Both the position numbers and the translations under genes were made by a program. A model generated the notes under the pieces. It worked only from the letters and a program-made list of their open reading frames with translations, had not been told where the DNA came from and did no database searches. From Phytoactinopolyspora endophytica (GTDB lineage Bacteria > Actinomycetota > Actinomycetes > Jiangellales > Jiangellaceae), in contig NZ_ML142853.1 in the NCBI RefSeq assembly GCF_004138495.1, forward strand, positions 152,499-167,715: a stretch of 15,217 nucleotides of DNA. The letters are read 5' to 3'. Shown here one piece after another: positions 1 to 8,701 of the stretch; the stretch's first letter is position 1; each line of letters starts with the position of its first letter.

Positions 1-882
1 GGTCTGATCACCAATGACACGCTGGCACCGCTGCGTGCACAACTCTCCGGAACCAGAGGCAGCCATCGCTCACGGCCCGCGCCCACCCGTTCCCGGCACC
101 GGCGCAGCAGAGCCGCGGGACCGGTTAGATCCGGGCCACCGACGGCAGCCGGGCGCTGGTCTCTGCTGCCGGAACGAGACCTGGATCCGACGCGCCGGGC
201 ACACGCCGCCGCCGAGACGCTGCTGGACCGGCACGGCATCGTCACGCGGGGCGCCGTCGTCGCCGAGAGGGTTCCGGGCGGTTACGCCGCCGCGTACAAG
301 GTGCTCAAGGCGTTCGAAGAGTCCGGCCGGGCGCGTCGCGGGTACTTCGTCGCCGGGCTCGGTGCAGCACAGTTCTCCACCATCGGCGCGGTCGACCGGC
401 TGCGCACCTTCGCCGACGCCCACGCCGAAGCAGGTGCCGATCACCACCACACGGGCCGCCCTCGTACGGCAACACGACGCGACCAGGCTCGGGCCGGCGC
501 AGGGACCGTCGTGCTGGCCGCGACCGATCCCGCCAACCCATACGGCGCTGCGTTGCCTTGGCCAGACCGTCCCGACATCGAGTTTGCCGGCGAATCCGGC
601 CATCGACCCGGCCGCAAGGCGGGCGCACTCGTCGTCCTGGTGAACGGCGAACTCACCCTGTACGTCGAGCGGGGTGGCCGGACCCTGCTGTCGTGGACCG
701 ACCACGCCGACACGTTGCGAGAAGCAGCACACGCCCTGGCTGACGCCGTCCGCGCGGGAGCCGTAGGCGCCCTCCGCGTCGAACGCGCCGACGGCGAGCA
801 GATCACGTCCACACCGCTCGGCGAAGCCCTCACCGCCGCCGGCTTCTACGCCACCCCACGTGGCCTCCGCCTCCGCAGCTGA
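1..882 (+). CDS. lhr: Lhr-family ATP-dependent helicase, C-terminal fragment (5' end outside window)
   Basis: The frame is open from the first base of the window to a TGA at 880-882 (293 codons), so this is the 3' part of a longer gene. The translation has landmarks of the C-terminal region of actinobacterial Lhr DNA helicases (about 1500 aa in full): GLITNDTLAPLRA at the start, GRWSLLPE, RHGIVTRGAVVAERVPGG, VLKAFEESGRARRGYF, GLGAAQF, VVLAATDPANPYGAALPWP and GRKAGALVVLVNGELTLYVERGGRTLL. Lhr is a superfamily 2 helicase that translocates 3' to 5' and is linked to DNA repair; the motor motifs lie upstream of the window. Residues about 140-165, rich in His and Arg, are a poorly conserved linker. 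The family match is firm; the exact gene boundary upstream cannot be seen. Confidence 0.88.
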   Translation, partial: GLITNDTLAPLRAQLSGTRGSHRSRPAPTRSRHRRSRAAGPVRSGPPTAAGRWSLLPERDLDPTRRAHAAAETLLDRHGIVTRGAVVAERVPGGYAAAYKVLKAFEESGRARRGYFVAGLGAAQFSTIGAVDRLRTFADAHAEAGADHHHTGRPRTATRRDQARAGAGTVVLAATDPANPYGAALPWPDRPDIEFAGESGHRPGRKAGALVVLVNGELTLYVERGGRTLLSWTDHADTLREAAHALADAVRAGAVGALRVERADGEQITSTPLGEALTAAGFYATPRGLRLRS

Positions 883-885
883 CCC

Positions 886-944
886 GTTGACCAGCCTGAC
901 ACGCTCGTGAGCCACCTGGTCACTTAAAGAACCAACTGGTCACT
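886..944. repeat. Short direct/inverted repeats around CTGGTCACT, possible mobile-element end
   Basis: CTGGTCACT occurs twice, at 916-924 and 936-944, 20 bases apart. Its inverse core TGACCAG lies at 888-894, just after the Lhr stop codon. Spaced short repeats of this kind are known at the ends of IS21-family elements, but no istA or istB gene or fragment is present, so a decayed insertion end is only a suggestion. The block could also be an operator. Confidence 0.35.
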
Positions 945-1032
945 ATTGTGAGCAGGCCCGGATGCCGATGAGCGTCGAGCTTTCACCACGGGCGCAACCA
1001 CCTGCGCCGCCTCGGGCACGATTGATCAAGCA

Positions 1033-1065
1033 GTACGCCCCCGGCACCTGATGCCGGGGGCGTAC
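1033..1065. terminator. Perfect 14-bp stem hairpin, probable terminator
   Basis: Arms at 1033-1046 (GTACGCCCCCGGCA) and 1052-1065 are exact reverse complements around a 5-base loop (CCTGA). The stem is very GC-rich and is followed by CAGTTTG rather than a full T-tract, as is common for actinobacterial terminators. It lies about 150 bases after the Lhr stop and could end that transcript. It is symmetric enough to work in either direction. Confidence 0.65.
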
Positions 1066-1107
1066 CAGTTTGAAGATTGGTGGCTAAACCGCCAACTACC
1101 TTGACTG

Positions 1108-1154
1108 TGAGCCAGGGGCTCAGATCAAGTGCGCAGCTATGAGCCAGAGGCTCA
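1108..1154. promoter_or_regulatory. Two spaced TGAGCC-N3-GGCTCA palindromes (operator-like)
   Basis: Two 15-base palindromes, TGAGCC-AGG-GGCTCA (1108-1122) and TGAGCC-AGA-GGCTCA (1140-1154), differ only in the 3-base centre. Their starts are 32 bases apart, roughly three helical turns, which places both on the same face of DNA. TTGACT (1101-1106) sits directly before the first and resembles a -35 hexamer. This is the arrangement expected for a dimeric repressor or activator bound cooperatively. No intact gene starts downstream in either direction, so the regulated gene is unknown or lost. Confidence 0.45.
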
Positions 1155-1164
1155 GACCGCACTT

Positions 1165-1177
1165 CTATCTACGATAG
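1165..1177. promoter_or_regulatory. CTATC-TAC-GATAG dyad overlapping a -10-like TACGAT
   Basis: A perfect 5-base inverted repeat with a 3-base centre. The TACGAT at 1170-1175 fits the TAnnnT form of actinobacterial -10 hexamers. It lies 11 bases after the second TGAGCC palindrome, so the cluster 1101-1177 may be one regulated promoter pointing right. I see no convincing -35 at the right distance and no recognisable gene downstream. Confidence 0.3.
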
Positions 1178-1510
1178 CTCTCATCCTACGAAGGCTTGCC
1201 AAAGGCGTCGTCTACCGGTAGCGGTGTGGCGGCGCCCGACGCGCCACATCAGGGGTGCGGAACCGGTGCGTTCAGCATCCGGACCAGCCGGGACAGGTGA
1301 ATCGTCATCACGCTTCGAGGAGACGCAGGATCGTCGTCACGACTCGCTCAGCGGCATCGCCGTGCGCTTCACGGTCAGCAGCGTGCTGGTGCGCACTCTC
1401 ACGCGCCGCGAGCGAAGGGGTCGGCGAGTCGATCGAGTGCAGTTCGTTCGGACCGTCGTCGTTTGAATCCAGCAGCAGTACCGTCGAGCGCGGTGACCCT
1501 CATCCTTAGG

Positions 1511-1579
1511 CGACCAGATCACCACATCTGGTGCGACCAGATCACCACAGATGGCACGACCAGATGACCGTTGATCTCC
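1511..1579. repeat. Tandem 23-bp direct repeats (CGACCAGAT...)
   Basis: Three consecutive 23-base units begin with CGACCAGAT at 1511, 1534 and 1557. The first two match through CGACCAGATCACCACA and then diverge at a few positions; the third keeps only CGACCAGATGACC. Unit 1 also has an internal inverted repeat, ACCAGA and TCTGGT. Terminal repeat arrays like this occur in IS21-type elements, and a related CTGGTCACT motif lies at 916-944 on the other side of the gene-free region. No transposase remains, so the mobile-element reading is tentative. Confidence 0.5.
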
Positions 1580-1603
1580 CATCTCTTGCATACTGCCGGC
1601 GAT

Positions 1604-2088
1604 CTAGCGATCGAGTTTGGCCCGAGCTCGATGCCGGCGGACCGCGGCCCGATTCGCACAACGGACGGAACAATACTGCTGAGGCCCGTTGCGGGTGATG
1701 TCAACGACGGGTCTCCCTGGGCTTGTCATGCCGCGCATCGCCCGAGGCGATGCATGCCGCGGGTGGTGAGGTGGAGCGCCGTGCCGACGCTGGTGATCGC
1801 GAGTAGCACGTCGGGCATCGACTGATCATCGTCTCGATAATGCAGATGCCATCCCTCGTCGTTGTGGTCAGTCAGCCGCGGATAGGCGGTGGCGGCAGCC
1901 ATGTGGGCATTCAACAGCCGTGCTCGTTGCTGCGGGTCGGTGGTGTCGACGAGGGTGAGCCTGTCGTCCGCCCGGGGTCTCTCCGCGTGCCGACGTCGTC
2001 CACCTGGACCCACGTCGCGTAGTCGGTCGAGCCAGCAACCTCGGGAGAACCAAGGGTGTTCCCCGATGTGTCCGTCGCCCTTCTTCGG
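1604..2088 (-). pseudogene. CGNR zinc-finger (ABATE-type) regulator, frameshifted remnant
   Basis: On the minus strand, the open stretch from about 2088 to the stop at 1726-1728 contains RLLNAHMAAATAYPRLTDH, GWHLHYRDDD and GTALHLTTRGMHRLGRCAA, typical of the middle of CGNR zinc-finger proteins. The frame then stops. The expected zinc-finger tail, DITRNGPQQYCSVRCANRAA followed by VRRHRARAKLDR and TAG at 1604-1606, continues in a different frame. One half of the metal site (C-x3-C in YCSVRC) survives in the shifted frame and the first Cys (GRC) in the original. No plausible start codon with a ribosome site is seen upstream, and the 5' end abuts the serine hydrolase gene, so the N-terminus is probably degraded too. 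Intact relatives are about 180-200 aa putative stress-related transcription regulators. The break could be a sequencing error, but the ragged 5' end favours real decay. Confidence 0.75.
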
Positions 2089-2126
2089 TCAGGCTTGCTC
2101 TGGACGAACTGCTACAGGAGGTTGGG

Positions 2127-3251
2127 ATGAAGCGAGCGCCACGGGCGCTGCGGGCGCTGGTGACCACGACGACAGCGTTGGCGGTGATTGCGGCGCCGGC
2201 CGCAGCCACTGCAGCGCCGGAGGAAGCGGATCGCGCCGGGCTGCAGAGACGGCTGGATGACGTCGTCGCCACCGGTGCGGTGGGCGTGCTCGCGGAGGTG
2301 CGTGACGAGCATGGTGTGTGGCGGGGCACCAGCGGTGTCGCCGAACTGGGTAAGACACGGGAGGTCCCGACCCGCGGCCGGTTCCGTGCGGGCAGCATCA
2401 CGAAGACGTTCGTCGCTACCGTCGCCCTGCAGCTCGTCGACGAGGGTCGGCTGCGGCTGGAGGACACGGTCGAAGCGTGGCTGCCCGGAGTCGTCCCGGA
2501 CGGTGACCGCATTACGGTGCGCCAGCTGCTCAACCACACCAGCGGGTTGTACGACTACAAGGACACCCTGACGGTGCCGCCCAAGCCGGAATTCCTGGAC
2601 AACCGGTGGCGGACCTGGACCTCGACCGAGCTGGTTCGGCGCGCACTGGCCAACCCGCCGACGTTCGAGCCGCCGGGCTCGGCCTACGCGTACTCGAACA
2701 CCGGCTACCTTCTACTCGGCCAGATCGTCGAGGAGGCGACCGACCGGTCCTACGGCGAGCAGATCGAGCGCCGGATCATCCGACCCCTACGGTTGCGCGG
2801 CACCTCGCTGCCGGGCACGTTCCCGCTGATTCCCGGGCCGCATCCGCACGGCTACGTGCCGATACAGCAGGACGGTGAGATGGACCTCGTCGACTTCACC
2901 GTGATGAATCCGTCGCTCTTCGGCGCAGGTGGCGAGATGATCTCTACGACGACGGACCTCAACCGGTTCGTCGCCGCACTGCTCGGCGGGCGCCTCCTGC
3001 CGATTGATCTGCTCGAGGAGATGCGGACTCCGGGTGTCGAGGATGGGATGTACGGGCTCGGGCTGGCCTGGCGGGACACCTCGTGCGGGGTTCGCGTCTA
3101 CGGCAACGACGGCGATGCCCTGGCGTATCAGTCCTGGTCGTACTCCACGCCGGACCGTAGCCGCCAGGTGACGGTCGCGCTCACGCCCGACTTCCGCGGT
3201 GACCCCGACGACGCCGTCGACGCGTTCCTGGACAAGGCCTTCTGCGGCTGA
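2127..3251 (+). CDS. Exported serine hydrolase, beta-lactamase / D-Ala-D-Ala carboxypeptidase family
   Basis: A 374-aa protein with a Sec-type signal peptide (basic MKRAPRALR, hydrophobic stretch to residue 22, probable cleavage after ATAA at residue 30). It belongs to the class C beta-lactamase-like serine hydrolases that act outside the membrane on peptidoglycan peptides or related amides and esters. The nucleophile motif SxxK is S90-I-T-K93 and the second motif is Y189-S-N191. The third motif, usually HxG, reads YGNDGD at 325-330, with Asn where His is typical. Cys320 and Cys373 could form a disulfide in the exported protein. The ATG follows AGGAGG (2116-2121) with 5-base spacing, which fixes the start. 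The gene converges on the dehydrogenase with only 21 bases between stop codons. It is more likely a DD-peptidase-like enzyme or esterase than a true beta-lactamase, but the substrate cannot be read from sequence. Confidence 0.87.
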   Translation: MKRAPRALRALVTTTTALAVIAAPAAATAAPEEADRAGLQRRLDDVVATGAVGVLAEVRDEHGVWRGTSGVAELGKTREVPTRGRFRAGSITKTFVATVALQLVDEGRLRLEDTVEAWLPGVVPDGDRITVRQLLNHTSGLYDYKDTLTVPPKPEFLDNRWRTWTSTELVRRALANPPTFEPPGSAYAYSNTGYLLLGQIVEEATDRSYGEQIERRIIRPLRLRGTSLPGTFPLIPGPHPHGYVPIQQDGEMDLVDFTVMNPSLFGAGGEMISTTTDLNRFVAALLGGRLLPIDLLEEMRTPGVEDGMYGLGLAWRDTSCGVRVYGNDGDALAYQSWSYSTPDRSRQVTVALTPDFRGDPDDAVDAFLDKAFCG

Positions 3252-3272
3252 CCAGTCGTGGTTGTGCGGCGG

Positions 3273-4016
3273 TCACCACGCAACGGGGCCAAGCCGATCG
3301 ATGAAGATCCCGGTCGGTCCGTCGGCGTCGCTCATCGCCAGTTCGACGATCGAGTCGGTGCCCTCGGTGACCGTCAGCTCGCCGGTGTGGTTGTTCATGT
3401 CGGTGGCAACGCTTTTGCGGTTTGCGATCTCTCCAGGGGCCACGATATTAAATTTGATCTTCGGGAGCGCCTGAGCGTACCGGACGGTGATCATGTTCAG
3501 AGCCGCCTTCGATGAGCTGTAGGCGAGCTCGTGGATCTTCGAGAAAGGCTGCTCTGGGTCGGTCACGACCGCGAAGGAGCCGCCACCGCTGGACACCATC
3601 ACCACCCGTGGATGGTCCGCCGCCTGCAGCAACGGAAGGAACGCACGCGTGACCCTGATCGGTCCGTACACGTTGGTGTGGTAGACGGAATGAATTTCGT
3701 CAACCGTCGCGTCTGCAGGCGCTACAACGTTTCCGGTCGCGCCGGCGTTGTTGATCAACACGTCCAGCCGGTCGGTGTGCTCCCGAACGAGCCGTACAGC
3801 GCCGGTCACCGACTCGTCCGAGGTCACGTCCAGCGGGACCATGACCACGCTCGCGCCACCGTCAGTCAGCTTGTCGGCAGCTTCCCGTCCTCGACCTACA
3901 TCACGCGAGCCGAGAAAGATCGTCCAGCCCTGTTCCCCGAGCCGGCGGGCTGCCTCAAAACCAAGTCCTTTGTTGCCTCCGGTGATCAACACCGAGGTCT
4001 GCTCCGAGTTCGTCAT
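3273..4016 (-). CDS. Short-chain dehydrogenase/reductase (SDR), probable ECF41 target
   Basis: A 247-aa classical SDR from ATG 4014-4016. The cofactor motif TGGNKGLG is at residues 12-19, NNAG at 89-92, the serine region VSSGGGS at 141-147, and catalytic Y166-S-S-S-K170. The C-terminus GPTGIFIDRLGPVAW is typical of a bacterial SDR subgroup usually annotated as NAD(P)-dependent oxidoreductases. Residues 204-211 (about EIANRKSV) look like a short insertion after the APG turn compared with the usual PG-x-ATD pattern. The frame could start 18 codons earlier at GTG 4070, but a near-perfect ECF41-type promoter (4026-4052) lies inside that extension, so 4016 is the better start. No good ribosome site precedes it, in keeping with a leaderless transcript. 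The substrate is unknown. Confidence 0.88.
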   Translation of the reverse strand: MTNSEQTSVLITGGNKGLGFEAARRLGEQGWTIFLGSRDVGRGREAADKLTDGGASVVMVPLDVTSDESVTGAVRLVREHTDRLDVLINNAGATGNVVAPADATVDEIHSVYHTNVYGPIRVTRAFLPLLQAADHPRVVMVSSGGGSFAVVTDPEQPFSKIHELAYSSSKAALNMITVRYAQALPKIKFNIVAPGEIANRKSVATDMNNHTGELTVTEGTDSIVELAMSDADGPTGIFIDRLGPVAW

Positions 4017-4025
4017 GCACTCTAA

Positions 4026-4052
4026 GACGACACACCCCCCTCGGCTGTGACA
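4026..4052 (-). promoter_or_regulatory. ECF41-type promoter upstream of the SDR gene
   Basis: Read on the minus strand, TGTCACA (4052-4046) is followed by exactly 16 bases and then CGTC (4029-4026). This matches at every defined position the consensus reported for ECF41-group sigma factors (TGTCACA-N16-CGTC). An ECF41 sigma gene lies at 13233-14156. Only 9 bases separate CGTC from the ATG at 4016, so transcription should begin at or very near the start codon. Recognition by this particular sigma factor is inferred. Confidence 0.75.
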
Positions 4053-4092
4053 CGGCTTGAGCGACGACACAACCGGGGACCTGTTGTCTCTT

Positions 4093-4233
4093 CTAGGCGC
4101 CCGCGGCGCCAGACGCGAGTTGATCGCGGGTGAGCTTGATGTCGACGGCCGGTAGGGCGGCGTCGAACTGCTCCAGCGTCAACCGCGGATCCCGCCGCAG
4201 ACTGACGTCATCGGTGCGGCCGCTTCGACATCC
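4093..4233 (-). pseudogene. Possible C-terminal coding remnant, unidentified
   Basis: The minus strand has an open stretch ending at TAG (4093-4095) that translates to protein-like sequence, including RRDPRLTLEQFDAALPAVDI and then KLTRDQLASGAAGA. Its composition looks coding, with alternating polar and hydrophobic residues. There is no start codon or upstream portion because the furA promoter region replaces it. It may be the tail of a gene truncated by rearrangement. I do not recognise the family, and chance coding-like sequence in GC-rich DNA cannot be excluded. Confidence 0.3.
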
Positions 4234-4235
4234 TA

Positions 4236-4254
4236 TTCTTGAATGATTCCAGAA
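4236..4254. promoter_or_regulatory. FurA operator-like near-perfect palindrome
   Basis: The 19-base sequence TTCTTGAATGATTCCAGAA is an inverted repeat (TTCT-x-GAAT and ATTC-x-AGAA around a central G) with one mismatched pair. It stands out as A/T-rich against GC-rich surroundings and lies 20 bases before the furA start. In actinobacteria FurA represses its own furA-katG transcript by binding an A/T-rich operator at this place. TATTCT at 4234-4239, overlapping the palindrome, could be the -10 element. Confidence 0.65.
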
Positions 4255-4274
4255 AATGAGGCAGACTCCGGAGT

Positions 4275-6982
<2,708 letters not shown>

Positions 6983-6997
6983 TTCGATTCTGATGGT

Positions 6998-7026
6998 CCG
7001 GGTCGGCCGTGCGTCGGCCGACCCGG
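6998..7026. terminator. GC-rich hairpin between convergent katG and peptidase genes
   Basis: A perfect 12-base stem: CCGGGTCGGCCG at 6998-7009 pairs with 7015-7026 around the loop TGCGT. It lies 15 bases after the katG stop and 45 bases beyond the peptidase stop on the other strand. No T-tract follows. It could end transcripts from both sides. Confidence 0.7.
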
Positions 7027-7071
7027 CCGTTCCTGGACGGCGCCGCCCACGAGCGGTCGGGAACACGACAG

Positions 7072-8547
7072 TTAGGGCTTCAGCGCGCCGGGCCAGAGGT
7101 ATTCGTCCGGGGGCACCGTCCCGCCGTGGAACCATGCCTGGAAGAAGCCAGTGAGGTCCTGGCCGGCGATCTTCTCCGCGAACGCTTCGAACTGCGGCCA
7201 GTCGACGTAGTCGCCACGGCGCTGCTGGGGCCACTGCTTGATCAGGCGGTGGAACGCCTCCTCGCCGATCTGCAGGCGGAGTGCGTGCAGGGCGAGCGGC
7301 CCCTTGCTGTACAGGCCGATCCCCGGTGTCTGGCCAGGACTGTAAAGTTCCGCCCAGAAGTCGGCGTCGTCTGTGTTGGCGTTGACCTGCTCGCGGTAGC
7401 GGGCGTCGAGGTCGGCTCCGGCCTTGGCTTCGTCCCATAGCCAGGTGGCGTAGACGGCGAAGCACTCGGATAAGCAGTTGTCCTCCGACCGGCGGGGCGC
7501 GGCCGAGATCCCGTACCACTGGTGAGCCTGCTCGTGGACGACCATGTCGAGGGTCATGTACTGCGTGTTTCCGGCGCCCAGGTACACCGGACGGGTCTGC
7601 GGCGCGGTCCCGGGCGCCTCATTGTTCACGTGGACGAATACGTTGCCGGCCGCCCGGAAGGGATAGGGGCCGAACCTCTCGGAGAGGAAATCGAGAATCT
7701 CCGGCAACCGGCCCGCTAGCGGCTTGGTCGTCCCCTGCAGCTCCGGCGCGTACGCGTTGACCACCGGAGTTCCATCGGCCAAAGCCGACCGTTCGATCGT
7801 GAACCGGTCGATGGACACGGCGATGTGGGCGGGGTCGACGTCCGGCTCCGACCAACGGAACGTGGTGGTGGCGGCCTCGCGCCGCACCGGGCCCTCCCGG
7901 CCGATCGAGACGACGCCCCAGCCGGCCTGCACCGTCGCTGTCAGGTGGAACGCCGCCTTGTCAAGAGCGTCCTCATGGACCGGGAACCACGCGCTGGAAT
8001 CTCCCATGAAGGCAGTAGCCCCGCCCGACGCGGTGGGTAACCATCCGCCAGCGGGCGAGCCGTCATACTCTACCCGCACCTGGAACTTCTCGCCGCGTCT
8101 GATCGTCGTCGCTGGAACGATGGTGAGATCCTTGGCACCGCTCCGGGAGAAGGACTCCACCTCTTCCGTATCCACGGTTACCGAGCGGACTTCCAACTCG
8201 TCACTGAGGTGAAGGGTGAAGCCGTCCAGCGTCTGCGTGGCGGTGGCGTTCACCACCGTGGTTCCTCGTAGCCACCGGGTGCTCGGCCGGTAGCTCACGG
8301 TGATGTCGTACGTCGCGACGTCGAAGCGCCCTTCAGCCACTGTGCCCGGATTCGACGCCGCGCCGGCATGAGGCGAGCCGACGCCGCCGAGGCTCGTGCC
8401 GGCCCCCACCAGCATGCTGGCCAGCACGGCCGCGACCATCGACGCCGCGCGCGCTCCGCGCCGTATAGAACCGCGGCGCAAGCTCCGTCGATGTCGTGGT
8501 TCGACGCCCGCACGGTTACCGACATGTCTACTCAGAATGAGATCCAT
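7072..8547 (-). CDS. Secreted M1-family zinc metallopeptidase
   Basis: A 491-aa protein from ATG 8547. Zinc-site residues (numbered from this start) are H338-E339-Q-A-H342 and E361 in the segment NCLSECF, the gluzincin spacing HExxH-18-E of M1 aminopeptidases. NNEAPG at about 308-313 occupies the position of the exopeptidase GxMEN motif, in a variant form. YSKGPLALHALR carries the likely catalytic Tyr. An Arg-rich N-terminus followed by a hydrophobic stretch (SMVAAVLASMLVGAG, residues about 37-51) suggests export, with cleavage near HAGA/AS. Starts further upstream exist (ATG 8559, TTG 8610) and no ribosome site clearly decides among them. The protein is shorter than typical M1 aminopeptidases (about 850 aa), lacking the long helical C-terminal domain, as seen in other secreted actinobacterial M1-like peptidases. 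Substrate unknown. It is divergent from the DUF2975 operon. Confidence 0.87.
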   Translation of the reverse strand: MDLILSRHVGNRAGVEPRHRRSLRRGSIRRGARAASMVAAVLASMLVGAGTSLGGVGSPHAGAASNPGTVAEGRFDVATYDITVSYRPSTRWLRGTTVVNATATQTLDGFTLHLSDELEVRSVTVDTEEVESFSRSGAKDLTIVPATTIRRGEKFQVRVEYDGSPAGGWLPTASGGATAFMGDSSAWFPVHEDALDKAAFHLTATVQAGWGVVSIGREGPVRREAATTTFRWSEPDVDPAHIAVSIDRFTIERSALADGTPVVNAYAPELQGTTKPLAGRLPEILDFLSERFGPYPFRAAGNVFVHVNNEAPGTAPQTRPVYLGAGNTQYMTLDMVVHEQAHQWYGISAAPRRSEDNCLSECFAVYATWLWDEAKAGADLDARYREQVNANTDDADFWAELYSPGQTPGIGLYSKGPLALHALRLQIGEEAFHRLIKQWPQQRRGDYVDWPQFEAFAEKIAGQDLTGFFQAWFHGGTVPPDEYLWPGALKP

Positions 8548-8663
8548 GAATGACACCATCGGCGGACGATGTCCAACCGGCGTCCGCGTGGTGTCGCAGT
8601 TCTGTCGCAACTGCTCGTCCGGGCTCGACGAGACGCGACACAGCCACGAGATTCAACCTAAAT

Positions 8664-8690
8664 CTATTGACAATCGATCGATAACTAGCG
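8664..8690. promoter_or_regulatory. Candidate operator with ATCGATCGAT core before the DUF2975-HTH operon
   Basis: An A/T-rich block contains TTGACA (8667-8672), then the perfect 10-base palindrome ATCGATCGAT (8673-8682), then AACTAG. It lies 20-40 bases before the DUF2975 ATG, in the divergent gap next to the metallopeptidase. TTGACA is a consensus -35 hexamer, but no good -10 is found 17-18 bases on. The palindrome is a plausible binding site for the small HTH protein encoded in the operon (autoregulation, inferred). Confidence 0.4.
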
Positions 8691-8701
8691 AGAGTCGATG
8701 T

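Larger units (their letters stand above)
883..1603. other. Long intergenic region without a recognisable gene
   Basis: About 720 bases separate the Lhr gene from the decayed CGNR gene. Short open frames exist on both strands (for example 1224-1466 plus and 1337-1591 minus), but their translations are low-complexity Arg/Ser-rich strings with no recognisable domain. What the region does contain is listed separately: short repeats near 886-944, a strong hairpin at 1033-1065, two spaced palindromes at 1108-1154, a dyad at 1165-1177, a perfect 10-base palindrome CTACCGGTAG at 1212-1221, and tandem 23-base repeats at 1511-1579. The mixture looks like a promoter or operator region that has lost its gene, joined to mobile-element debris; that reading is inference. 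Confidence 0.6.

Noticed and set aside
70..915. 281-aa minus-strand open frame opposite the Lhr fragment
   Set aside because: Its translation is Gly/Arg-rich with no domain, while the plus-strand frame matches Lhr along its length; it is an antisense shadow in GC-rich DNA.
1033..1065. tRNA or CRISPR-like element suggested by the strong hairpin
   Set aside because: No cloverleaf, no CCA end and no repeated spacer structure; a single GC-rich stem-loop fits a terminator better.
1511..1579. CRISPR array
   Set aside because: The 23-base units are directly adjacent with no spacers and degrade by the third copy; no cas genes are nearby.
1868..2539. 223-aa minus-strand frame overlapping the serine hydrolase start
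   Set aside because: It is Ser/Thr/Arg low complexity, overlaps the hydrolase signal peptide region, and is out of frame with the CGNR remnant that has real family similarity.
4017..4070. 18-residue N-terminal extension of the SDR to GTG 4070
   Set aside because: The promoter elements at 4026-4052 lie inside it and SDR relatives start just before the cofactor motif, matching ATG 4016.
8592..8632. Possible ECF41 promoter upstream of the metallopeptidase (TGTCGCG, 16 bases, CGAG)
   Set aside because: Both elements deviate from the consensus, and the -10 lacks the defining CGTC; not distinguishable from chance.
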